Origin: Geosiphon pyriformis
Lineage: Eukaryota > Glomeromycota > Glomeromycetes > Archaeosporales > Geosiphonaceae
Length of the DNA: 28,397 bases
Assembly (NCBI GenBank): GCA_016748015.1
Contig: JAAOMT010000651.1
Coordinates: 1-28,397, forward strand
Direction: 5' to 3'
The notes below the pieces were generated by a model that saw only the letters and a program-made list of their open reading frames with translations, made no database searches and was not told where the DNA came from. A program made the translations under genes and the position numbers. Position 1 is the stretch's first letter. Each line of letters begins with the position of its first letter. Below are positions 18,855-27,668 of this stretch, piece after piece.

Positions 18855-20990
18855 TTACAAATTTTGAATATTATTTAATTTGTTTAATTCTTCAAAAATA
18901 TTATCTGGAATTTTTCTATAAAATTTATACTTTTTTATAGCATATTCTACTAATTTTTCACTAAGACTTTTTTTATTCAAATTCATATAACACCAATATT
19001 TTTTTGAAAATTGTTTAATAATTATTAAAAATACCAATTTAAGACTTTTAGATACTGTTCTTTGTAATCTTTTCCATAAATAATTGTATTTATTATGTGC
19101 ATATTTTTTAACAGCTCTCCAATATTTTTCAATAAAATTTAATTCACAATAAAATTTTGAAAAAAAATGCACTTATGTCCCATACTTTTGATTAATTCTT
19201 CAATTGTATTTTTTTGAGTAAAAAAATCAGATTCTAAAAATATTATTTAATATGCACAACAAAAAACTCTTGAAGAATCTTTGATTTTTTCTTTGTATTT
19301 TTGGCATTTTAATATTAATTCTTTTAATGGCCATTTTTTTCATTCTATTAATACTTGTTTAATTTTTTTAGGCAATTTTCAAAGTTTTTTATCTGAATAT
19401 ATTTCCAGAAAGATCATTAATTATAATTGATTATCTAATTCAAAAGAAGTATTTTGCATTAATAATTGTTTTTTATTTAAACTTAAATTCATTCTGTTTA
19501 CAATTAAAATATTTTTACTAAATACTGCATAATTAGAGCTAATATTGAAAGCAAATATGGCTGTACAATTTGGATATAATTTTTTAAAAATTGGAATTGC
19601 TTTATATTTAATTTGTTTAAAAAGATAATTTGCTATTCAATAACTATCTTGATTTATACTAGATTGCAAATAGCATTATGTCTTTTCTGATAGTTTTTTA
19701 TATCATTTTGTTGTAAATATAAATGTCTATCAATTTTAGTTAAAAATTCATTAATTATGATTGATTTTTTTTTTTCTTTTTTTCTTAGTGGCAAATTTCT
19801 ATGCTCAGCTTATATGTTATGCTTGCTATCATTTAAATAAAAAATACATTTATTATGAATTACAAGAACTCTTTTTTTTCTTCATTAAGTAAGTTAAAAT
19901 GTATTTAATCTATAAATTCATCTTCATACTTTAACATATACTTTTTATGCTCATATATTTTTTCAAAAAATTTTTTTTGAGATTGCAAAATATTATTTCT
20001 TTCATGTTTATTATAATATAAGTCTTGATAATGTTTTTAAAATAAATAACCAAAAATTTTGAGCTATTTTATTACAGTCATAAAACTAATAGTTTTTTCC
20101 TTCATTATTTCAATATTAGAAAATAATTCATGTTTAATGAATTTTTAAATGTGGTTAAAATAACATTGAAGTTTTGGTTTCTAATCTAAATATGACATCT
20201 TTCTGCAATATCTTTATTATTAATTATTCTAATTATTTTTTGGTGTTTTTTATGTTTTGATGTTGAAAGCTTATCATTAAACAACTAATACTTTACAAAA
20301 TATCGAATTTTTTGTGCTTTTTATACACTATCATTAATAAAAACTTTTTGGGCAATTTTCAAACTGGCATTATTTTTTTATGTTCATTATTATCATTTAA
20401 CAAGATAAAATATTTAAAAATAGCTCTTTTTTAATTATATTCAAAGACAGTTAACTAAGCATGTTGTTTTTCTAAATGTTTTTTTAACTCTTGCTTTTTT
20501 TTTATTTAACTAGCATATAAATCAATCTTACTTTCTAAATTGCTTAAAGATTTATTAAATTCAGACCATTGTAAGTTTGTAATTTGAGCATTATTAATAT
20601 TAAAGAAAGTAGTAATTTTTTTTAGTTCCAACTGCTGCTTTAGTGAATAAATCATTTGGTCTATATTTATTATAATAAGTTAACTTTGATATCTTTTTTA
20701 TTATGTAAGGATCTTATTTTTTTTTTTATATAATTGTTATTTTTCTATATTAAACTGAGTTTTTTTAATTTTATATTTATTCTAATTACAGCTTTTATAT
20801 CTTCTGTATTATTTTATCTACTGTTATTATTATTATCCTACTCTCTATTACTAATATTCAGTTTGTTAAATTTATTTACTTCAATATTATGATCATTTAT
20901 TGAAATGATATAATGTGTTTTTTTATATAATTTTTTTGTATTTCTAATTTAATCTTTAGCTTTTCTTTTTTATTTAAAATAAAGTGGCAT
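18855..20990 (-). pseudogene. DDE-superfamily transposase, fungal KFHCELNFIE-type, heavily decayed
   Basis: Read 20990 to 18855 with many stops and frame changes; the ATG at 20990 (MPLYFK) is a likely start. Recognisable blocks in order: KKISKLTYYNKYRPN (about 20660-20700), NLQWSEFNKSLSNLESKI (about 20530-20590), KHKKHQKIIRIINNKDIA (about 20215-20265), YYNKHERNNILQSQKKFFE (about 19960-20020), VLVIHNKCIFYLND (about 19835-19875; Asp of the usual HDE lost), SIIINEFLTKIDRHL (about 19720-19765), KAIPIFKKLYPNCTAIFAFN (about 19550-19610; second Asp region, FDNSSNH degraded), VNRMNLSLNKKQ (about 19465-19500), KKIKQVLIE then WPLKELILKC (about 19300-19370), GHKCIFF and, after a one-base loss, KFYCELNFIEKYWRAVKKYA (about 19080-19185; the Glu is the last catalytic residue). 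The last 105 residues form an open frame from 19172. I know this family from fungal genomes but cannot name it securely. Confidence 0.75.
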
Positions 20991-22789
20991 TTTTTATGTA
21001 ATGTAATGTTAATTTGGTGTATAATTGGTGCTTGGACAAAATTAAAGAATTTGAACCATGTAATATTGTACAACAAAATTGTATTACAATAAAAATGGCA
21101 TTTTTAATTCAAGTATATATTTATTCTTTGAATCTTTTTGGTTTTAATTTAAACTTTAATTTCTGTTTTGTAGTTCTGGATAAGAAACAATTAAAAAAAG
21201 CTCCTTTAGTATTCATCAAAAAAAAATTTTATTGGGATTGGAGAGATTATCTGAGTCGAAAATTCAGGTAACATTAATAAAAATAGTTACCACAAAAATC
21301 TTTTTGACTTATAACAAATTATTTATGAATTTACTGTTCAAAAAAAAATATCCAAAATATTATAATGTAATTAAAAAGCCAAGATTCTTAAACATGATTA
21401 AGATTGGTACTATGCACTTTTTCTCATTAGTTGTTTAATACTTGACATATGTTTTTTATATTACATCAACAAAAAATTCAAAAAAAATATTATCCATTTA
21501 TGAATTTGATCAGAACTTGTAATTGATTTCAAAAATATTATGTATTTTAATGATAATTTATGCATTTTCAAAAATGCTAAATTCTTATAAATAAAAGTTT
21601 ATTAGGCTTTTACAAAAAAATCTGGATTTTATCTATTTAAAGTAATATGTTTTATATATTTTTTGCATCAAAATGAACTTGTTAAAAAATGTATAATACT
21701 AACAAAAAAGAACTATTTAAGATTATAGGCTTTAAGACAATTTCAGTTTTTTTAATTATGGTAAAGCCAAGGATCTTTAATTCCAATCTGATTCTTCTAA
21801 ATTAATATCAATTAATATAAGTTTTTTGTATATTGTGATAAGTTATTATATATTATATTCTAATAAGTTGTTAAAATATTCAACAATTAAAATTCTTTTT
21901 ACAGTCTAGAAAACCAATTCTAAAATTAGATTATAATTTAGTCGAATACACAATAGATATTTTAGTTATTATATTTTTCTTTGGTATAATTTATTATTCA
22001 AATATTAAATTTAACCAGAAATTTTTATTATAGAGAATTTTGTATATTTTTTAGATCTAAGCAATTTTTTAAACCATAATATTATAGTTATTGAAAAATT
22101 ATTTGTGAATTCAAGATAAGTATTCATATTATAATAACACAAGGTTATAAATAGAATGCAAATAACATTCCCAAATTCTATGATAATTACTTATAGTACT
22201 TTTATGATTCCTTTGATGTTTGGTGTAAACAATATTGATATCTAAATTTCTGTTCTAATAATAATAACTGAATATAGTAATGATATAAATAAAATATTCA
22301 TGATTAATAGTATCAACAGAAGATATGCAGGCTGAAAAATATTATATCTTTATAAAAAAGTGATCATTTAAAAATTAGATTAATATTAATTAAAAGTCTT
22401 TTTAAAAATGATAATACTTTGATGATTTATTACATAATAATGTAATTTTAATAATTGCTGATTGGCTAAAATCTGATTGATTGACATCCAAAAATTAAAG
22501 ATTAATAATAAAAGTGGCTAATTTTAAACTTTAATAACTTTATAAATTATAATATAATTCAAAAAATTAAACTATAAATATAAAAGAAAAGAACTTAATT
22601 TATCATATTTACGATTTAGTTTTTTAATATTATTAAAATTAGAAGACTAGATACAATTTAAAATTATATAAATTGTTTGATGACTATAAATAATTTGCAC
22701 TATATTACAAAAAATATTTATCTAAATTAACATTTTATTAATAATTTAATATTAAAGTACATCAAATACAATTTTTTTGTTTTATATAT
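20991..22789. other. Unexplained AT-rich stretch inside the hAT
   Basis: No protein family was recognised on either strand. Two short overlapping open frames at 21014-21438 lack an ATG-led, family-like protein and are not called. GC is slightly higher at 21000-21280 (for example tgggattggagagattatctg) than around it. Some of this may be transposon 5' sequence, hAT sequence after the insertion, or a further unrecognised element. Confidence 0.5.
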
Positions 22790-22915
22790 ATGGCTTGTAA
22801 TTATTTGGTAATCTAAAAATCATTTATTGCTTTTGAATTCACTTTTTCTGCAGATGAAAATATAATTACAGATATAAGATCTTGTTTAATATCTAAAATT
22901 ATAAAAACAATATAA
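22790..22915 (+). pseudogene. hAT transposase, C-terminal dimerisation fragment
   Basis: One frame reads MACNYLVI-stop-KSFIAFEFTFSADENIITDIRSCL. It follows the hAT pattern M-A-R-D-Y-L-x-I-x-x-x-S-V-x-S-E-x-x-F-S-x-x-G-x-x-I-T-x-x-R-x-x-L with several changed residues. It fits directly after the KVYDANYL block that ends near 18705, which fixes the hAT as one gene interrupted by the 18.7-22.8 kb insertion. Confidence 0.68.
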
Positions 22916-23009
22916 TGTTTTTGATTATAAATACAGAGACTATTAAAAAAAAAATTAAATAATAATAATGTATAATATAATATTTTTAATAGTTAAACCT
23001 AAATATGTT

Positions 23010-23191
23010 TATAAACTTCAAATTAAACTTGAACCAAACTTGTTACATGTATTTAGATTTAATTCAAGTTTAGTAATTTTAAGTCTGGTTTGAGTTTGAG
23101 TTTAAAATTTTGCAAATCTTTTATTTGAGTTTGGTTTAGTTTGATAGTTCTATCAAACTTAAACCAAACTAGACTAAACATCAAAATCCTA
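23010..23191. repeat. hAT right subterminal repeats with hairpin
   Basis: Repeated motifs such as aacttgaaccaaacttg, attcaagtttag and aagtctggtttgagtttgag mirror the left subterminal zone. A long hairpin lies at 23128-23170: agtttggtttagtttgata pairs with tatcaaacttaaaccaaact around gttc, with one bulged base. The element ends at 23191. Confidence 0.6.
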
Positions 23192-23660
23192 GCAGAAACA
23201 AGATAATAAGTAACAAAATAATTAACAACAACAATAAAATAATATATAATAAGATAACTAATAGCAAAAATAAGATAATTAGCAATAACAACAAAATAAT
23301 ATATAACAAAATAATTAACAATAATAACAAAATAATATGTAACAAGATAATTAGCAACAATAACAAAATAATAAACAACAAAATAATTAATAGCAACAAC
23401 AAAATAATATGTAACAAAATAATCAGCAATAGTAAAATAATAAATAATAAGATAACTAATAATAATAATAAGATAATTAATAACAAAATAATCAGCAGCA
23501 ACAACAAGATAATATATAACAAGATAACTAGCAGTAGTAAAATAATAAACAATAAAATAAACAACAATAACAACAAAATAATTAGTAATAATAAAATAAT
23601 AAATAATAAAATGATTAGCAACAACAAAATATTCAGTAATTGTAACAAAATAACTGAAAA
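23192..23660. repeat. 36-bp minisatellite, right block
   Basis: About 13 copies of the same unit as 14826-15390 on the same strand. If the hAT is removed, the left block ends with gataatcagtagtagt and the right one goes on with acaagataataagtaac, keeping the 36-bp register. On the minus strand two frames stay open, giving a 12-residue periodic Tyr/Phe/Val/Ile protein (220 codons, 23721-23059). I regard this as a by-product of the unit. Confidence 0.85.
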
Positions 23661-23789
23661 TAGTAATAATAACTACTAAATTAACAGTGTTATCAATGGT
23701 TTTTGTTACTATTGAGAACATTTTTTAGCTTAGCTGATAATATATATTACTATAATTATAACTATAAATTATAGTATATCATGAATATA

Positions 23790-24126
23790 GGTTAATCTAA
23801 AGATTTTGGTTAATCTAAAAGTTTTGGTTGAGCTCTTTATATAATAAACAGAGATTCAATAGTGATTTTCAGTAGTTTTCTGGAATTGCAATTCTGTTGA
23901 ATTTCTTTCTCAATATGATGGCTGATAATTTTCCTGGTAAGCCATTCTCAATTTTGTAAGTGTTCTACTTTTGTTTTACAGATCTTTTATCAGTCTTTTT
24001 GATATCAATAATTCTATACATGATTCTTAATCAATTAATAAACAACAAAACAAACAAAAAAAAATAAAAAAAATAAATAAAAAAAAATAAAAAAATTAAG
24101 CCAAGACAATTAAATTAGTATCCTAT
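23790..24126 (+). repeat. Internal domain of LTR element, plus-orientation copy
   Basis: Matches the reverse complement of 24626-24950 along about 340 bp. Shared landmarks are ctaaaagttttggttgag (23812-23829), agtagttttctggaatt, cctggtaagc, gtcttttatca-like, ttcttaatcaatt-like, a long A-rich run (24040-24098) and gtatcct just before LTR-A. The A-rich tract directly upstream of the LTR is where a polypurine tract would lie. No coding sequence is seen, so this looks like a short, non-coding internal region as in TRIM-type elements. Confidence 0.65.
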
Positions 24127-24195
24127 TGTTACTCATAAAAAAAAACAGATATAAAAAATAGTAGACCAATAAAGGAATAGTAGTTAGCATGTAAA

Positions 24196-24355
24196 CATAT
24201 TGCTCAGCAATATAAAGCAATGTCAGAAATTACAGCACATTATTTAGCAATGTGAAACAATGTTAGAAAATTAGAGCACATTGCTCAACAATATAAGCAT
24301 TGCTTAAAAAATCATAACACATCACTCAGAAATGTGAGTAATCTTGTAAAACATA
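24196..24355. repeat. 41-bp tandem repeats in LTR-A
   Basis: Four diverging copies, about 41-42 bp each, starting catattgctcagcaat (24196), cattatttagcaatgtg (24238), cattgctcaacaat (24279) and catcactcagaaatgtg (24320). Their position upstream of the TATA box suggests enhancer-like U3 repeats. Confidence 0.7.
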
Positions 24356-24363
24356 AATTTATG

Positions 24364-24372
24364 TATATATAA
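24364..24372 (+). promoter_or_regulatory. TATA box of LTR-A
   Basis: TATATATAA about 235 bp into the LTR. The same block with the same downstream sequence is present in LTR-B on the minus strand, so it is conserved between the two. Confidence 0.55.
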
Positions 24373-24625
24373 CAGTAGTATTAGAAGCTAGAAAATCAGT
24401 CAAGTAGACTTTTAGAGTCAAGAAAACTCAGAGTCAATAAGACTTTCAGAGTCAATTAGATTTGCAGGTCATAATTATTAAATACTCTTTCTTTAAAAAA
24501 TAGAATACTATAACTTGAAGTAAAATTACTCCTATATTAATGAAATTATCCATTATCTTTAAATCTATATTATTATTCACTATTTAATCTGCTGGCACAA
24601 TAGCTCTTAATTATGGCTATTAACA

Positions 24626-25017
24626 GGATACTTATTTCTTATTTTATTTTCTTTATTTTTTTATTTTCTTTTGTTATTTACTAAATTGATTAAAAGAATT
24701 AAGCACTGAGTTATTGACATTAAGAATAGCCTGGTAAAAGACCCAGAAATAAAAGTAGAATTACATATATATTAATAGATAGCTTACCAGAAAGGCATAA
24801 CTGCCAGAGTAAATCTGGCCACTAAGCTGAAAAAAAAATTGGGCAGAATTGCGATTCCAGAAAACTACTACAATCACCACTAAATTTTTGTCTATTATAC
24901 AAAAAACTCAACCAAAACTTTTAGACAAACAACACCTTCAGATATCCCCAAACATTTCAATCAATTGAGCACCAAGTTATGGGTTTGTTATTTGCTTTGA
25001 GACCCCAAATAATGATT
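24626..25017 (-). repeat. Internal domain of LTR element, minus-orientation copy
   Basis: On the minus strand this follows LTR-B directly (LTR end at 25018) and ends in an A/G-rich tract plus gtatcc against LTR-A. It is the better preserved of the two copies and includes 50-70 bp next to LTR-B that the plus copy lacks. The sequence ttggtgctc near 24965-24975 (minus) might be part of a primer-binding site, but I cannot match it to a tRNA with confidence. No coding sequence. Confidence 0.6.
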
Positions 25018-25287
25018 TGTAACACCATCAATAGCTATGATCAAGAGCTATTGTTTTAGTGTAGTTAAGTATTGGCAGCTATCAACATAAAATGTTAATA
25101 GTTGGAGTTTGATGAATAGTTTTTATTTAAATAATAACAACATGAATTGGATGTGAATAAGTATTTTATTGATATTTTGATGATTTTACTTCAGTAGATA
25201 TAAACTATCCTTGAAGTGATTAGTGGATGAATAAGAAGGGAAGTCCAAACTAAAAAATCTGTTTTTTTTTGCTTCTAATACTACTGC

Positions 25288-25298
25288 TATATATACAT
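25288..25298 (-). promoter_or_regulatory. TATA box of LTR-B
   Basis: atgtatatata on the minus strand, conserved with LTR-A including about 15 bases downstream. Confidence 0.5.
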
Positions 25299-25330
25299 AA
25301 TTCTCTTTACATAAGAAATCCTTTTTCTTT

Positions 25331-25426
25331 GCTAAATTTTTTGCAAAATCTTTGATTTTCTGAAACATCCAAAATTTTCTGAAAAATCTTCAACTTTTTT
25401 GAAATATCTTGGATTTCCTGAAAAAT
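25331..25426 (-). repeat. 19-bp tandem repeats in LTR-B
   Basis: Five copies with unit near atttttcagaaaatcnaag on the minus strand (25426 to 25331), for example atttttcagaaaattttgg and atgtttcagaaaatcaaag. They lie upstream of the TATA block, the same relative place as the unrelated 41-bp repeats of LTR-A. Confidence 0.7.
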
Positions 25427-25524
25427 TCTTTTTTCTCTTCTTTTATTCTAATTGGCTAATTTATAATCATGTGTTTTTTTTTTGATTATGTATTATTTTT
25501 TCTCTTTTTTAAGTATAGTATTAT

Positions 25525-27106
25525 CTTTGTACTATGATTGAATTAGTTTCTTAAAAAAATTTGGTGTGGTTTTTTATGACAGACTTTTGAACAAACATGG
25601 TAAAGTTTTAGATTAAAAGACATTCCAACATTAGAAAAAATTGGATCCCAAAAGATCTGTGTCCACTTGGTTTGTTTTGGTGTTAAAGTTTTTACACAAT
25701 TTTGTGTTCATATCAATGTCTTTCAATAGAAGTTCTGTGTTAAATGTTAATAATGTTTTATTATCAAATCAGTTTTTTAATATTAAAAGTAATTTGCTTA
25801 AGATCTGATTAGATACTTTTACTGTTTATATAGATAGTTTTTTGAAAAAACTTGGTTTTGTTAATGTAACTGGGAGTGCTATTGCATTCTTTCCTAAGAT
25901 TGATTTGGGCATTAGAGTTAGAGTTAATGGGCTTTTGTCTTTTATGATAGCCAAATTATAGGCTGTTGCTTTGGCTTTGAAATATGTGTTTTTTCTTATT
26001 TAGTAGTAGTGTATTTGAACAATTAGGCCATATTAGATGCATGTGTCTTAGAGTTAAAGTTACCTGGTCCCAATTTTTGTAATAGTTGTTAGATGAAGAA
26101 AAGACATATTGCAAATTTGATTGTTAATAAAAACATTGCTATGGTTTAGTCAAAAGTCAAAAACCATTTAAGAGCTTTGGGTAATGTTTATGCAAATGCT
26201 TTGGTAGAAGTAGTTGCTTACTTTTCTTTGCTGCTGCCAACTAATGTGTGTAAACACTTTATTGTGACTAATAGTCTACTAGTTTCTGGTAATGTTTGTC
26301 ATTTTGTTTGGAATATTTTTAAGTCAATAAATTATGTATGTTAAGAAATTGGTTCTGGTTTTAGAGTTTTAGGTGGTTTTTCAGTTTGTGATGTTGATTA
26401 AGTCCATATTATAGCAGTTTGGCATTCAGATTTACACATGTTATTAGGGTTTACAAGCAGAATTTTGGCTAGTTTATGCACTTATTTTATGAAGGCTGTT
26501 TATGGAAGGCTGCTATTATTATTAAAAAGAGACTTTGCAACAAATGTTATCGGTGTTTTATGTTTACATTGTAAAAAGATTGAGTTTTCTAATTATGTGT
26601 TTACATATAACAAAGAGTTTGTCTCTTATAAGGCAATTTTGTTTGAGTGTATTTTAATTTAGAAGTCCCTGACTGGTTCTTGTCTTCTTATTTCTTCTGT
26701 GATTGTGGAATCTTTTCTTTTGTGTTTATTTAATGTTGGCTTATATGCACTTTTCTACAAAACTTTTGTGCTTGTAGGGTGGTTTAAGAAGGCAGTAAAA
26801 ATTTTTGAGAATCATAGAGAGGCTGTCCAGATCTTAGTTGATTTTGCACATGGTTTGGATATATAACATCATTCTAAGTTGTGGAATATCAGATCTAGGT
26901 TTAAAGTAGATATAGAAAAAAATAATTTAATTGGTAATTCAAAAATAATGTCTGTGATGTCTGTTGATACAGTGCTGGTTCTATTAGATAGTGTGATTAA
27001 GTTAATAAGTATTGATGATTCTTTTGAGGTTAGTTTTGGTTTCTGTACACCTTGTTTGTTTTTTTCTGGTTTTGGTGGTTTAACTTCTGTTTGTATAGAG
27101 GCTTAG
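25525..27106 (+). pseudogene. LINE3 ORF2 C-terminal part (RNase H and Cys motif)
   Basis: Starts within the ORF2 region between the reverse transcriptase and RNase H (ISFLKKFGVVFYDRLLNK). RNase H remnant near 25815-26180: YIDSFLKKLG keeps the first Asp, the AEL motif reads AKL followed by a stop, and HSG appears as a degraded NHLRALGN. C-terminal Cys motif CLHCKKIEFSNYVFTY near 26557-26610. The end CLFFSGFGGLTSVCIEA with TAG at 27104 matches LINE2. Numerous stops are shared with or close to those of LINE2; others differ, such as TAA at 26344 where LINE2 has Trp. Confidence 0.85.
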
Positions 27107-27240
27107 TATTGCTTTAATTAGTCTGAATAACTGGTCATATGTAGTAAATACAGAATTGTGTCTAGTTAGAATTCATAGTTTTGACTCTGTATACTAAATA
27201 GTAATTGGGCTGCACTCATAAAACATTAATAAAAAAAAAA
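25525..27240 (+). mobile_element. LINE3: 3' quarter of the LINE2 duplicate
   Basis: Plus-strand copy of the last 1.7 kb of the LINE, ending in ten As (27231-27240). Its 3' flank (tcttttgttaaaatcagatt) is the same as that of LINE2, so it is the duplicated partner of LINE2 and not a separate insertion. The 5' end is cut at the LTR-B junction rather than being an ordinary 5' truncation of reverse transcription. Confidence 0.88.
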
Positions 27241-27668
27241 TCTTTTGTTAAAATCAGATTCGTAGCTATTGATTAAATTAATAATTATTATTTAATATAT
27301 TTAATATAGTAAAAACAAAACTGTTTTACTAAATTTTTAAGTACTTAAATATATTTATTTTTAATTTATAAATAAAAAATTATTAGTATCTATTTATATA
27401 AAAAATTAAATTAATATTATATATTATATTATAAATTTTGTTCATTTTTTTATGTTTTATTTCTAAATAAAATTTACATGATTTTTTATATAATTTTTTT
27501 TTAAACAGATTGGTTTTTTTGTTTTTTTATTTCTAGTTAATAAATAGCTTTTAAAAAGATCAGAAAATATTTTTTAAGTAAGTTATTTATAATTTATTAA
27601 TAATAAATAGTATTAAAAGACTATAAAAAAATGTGTTAAATATTAAAACTTTGATTTTTTTAATTGAT

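Larger units (their letters stand above)
18706..22789 (-). mobile_element. DDE transposon inserted in the hAT C-terminal region, ends unresolved
   Basis: This segment separates two adjacent blocks of the hAT C-terminus, so it is an insertion of at most about 4.1 kb. It contains a minus-strand transposase remnant at 18855-20990. No terminal inverted repeats were found by eye, and the true ends may lie inside these limits. The 1.8 kb beyond the transposase start (20991-22789) is unexplained and might belong to a second insertion. Confidence 0.55.
15391..23191 (+). mobile_element. hAT-like DNA transposon carrying two nested elements
   Basis: Bounded by the two halves of the minisatellite. Both ends read TAG, two purines, TTTT, purine, AT: left TAGAGTTTTAAT at 15391, right TAGGATTTTGAT on the minus strand at 23191. 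This resembles the short terminal repeats of Ac-type hATs. The adjoining 8-mers gtagtaaa (15383-15390) and gcagaaac (23192-23199) match at 5 of 8, a weak aged target duplication. Subterminal zones at both ends are rich in caagtttggtttgaa-like repeats. Removing the Tc1/mariner element and the 18.7-22.8 kb segment leaves about 2.4 kb, short for an hAT but plausible given decay. Confidence 0.75.
24127..24625 (+). repeat. LTR-A (499 bp)
   Basis: Begins TGTTA and ends TAACA. It contains tandem repeats in the upstream half, a TATA box at 24364-24372, and then gcaagt-poor, T-rich sequence with likely polyadenylation signals near 24490-24510. The core atgtatatataacagtag (24361-24378) followed by tattagaagc recurs in LTR-B, and so does the end caatagctctta. 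Outside the ends there is no 5-bp direct repeat (cctat and ggata), because both sides are inverted copies of one internal domain. Confidence 0.65.
25018..25524 (-). repeat. LTR-B (about 500 bp), opposite orientation
   Basis: On the minus strand it shares with LTR-A the A-rich 5' zone, the TATA block atgtatatatagcagtag then tattagaagc (25298-25271), and the 3' end caatagctcttgatcatagc leading to gtgttaca (ending at 25018). Its upstream half differs: it holds 19-bp repeats instead of LTR-A's 41-bp repeats. Its 5' end lies at or within about 10 bp of 25524, exactly where LINE3 homology begins. Confidence 0.65.
25525..27668. repeat. Right inverted-duplication arm, uninterrupted
   Basis: Reverse complement of 7317-9066 followed by 1-515. 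It is free of LINE1 and of the 148-310 segment and so gives the ancestral state for both. The empty site for LINE1 is tttaatatattt at 27291-27302. Homology fades after about 27668, which is also where the left arm meets the window edge. Confidence 0.85.

Noticed and set aside
21014-21438. Two overlapping plus-strand open frames of 85 and 68 codons
   Set aside because: They begin at non-ATG codons, match no family I know, and lie in the unexplained part of a decayed transposon. Not enough to call a gene.
23059-23721. Minus-strand open frame of 220 codons with a 12-residue Tyr/Phe/Val periodicity, looking like a repeated membrane protein
   Set aside because: Same minisatellite; a second frame of 155 codons is open over the same DNA, which shows the openness is compositional. 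It also runs across the hAT end.
25186-25368. Minus-strand 60-codon open frame rich in Lys
   Set aside because: It is inside LTR-B and overlaps its TATA block and 19-bp repeats.
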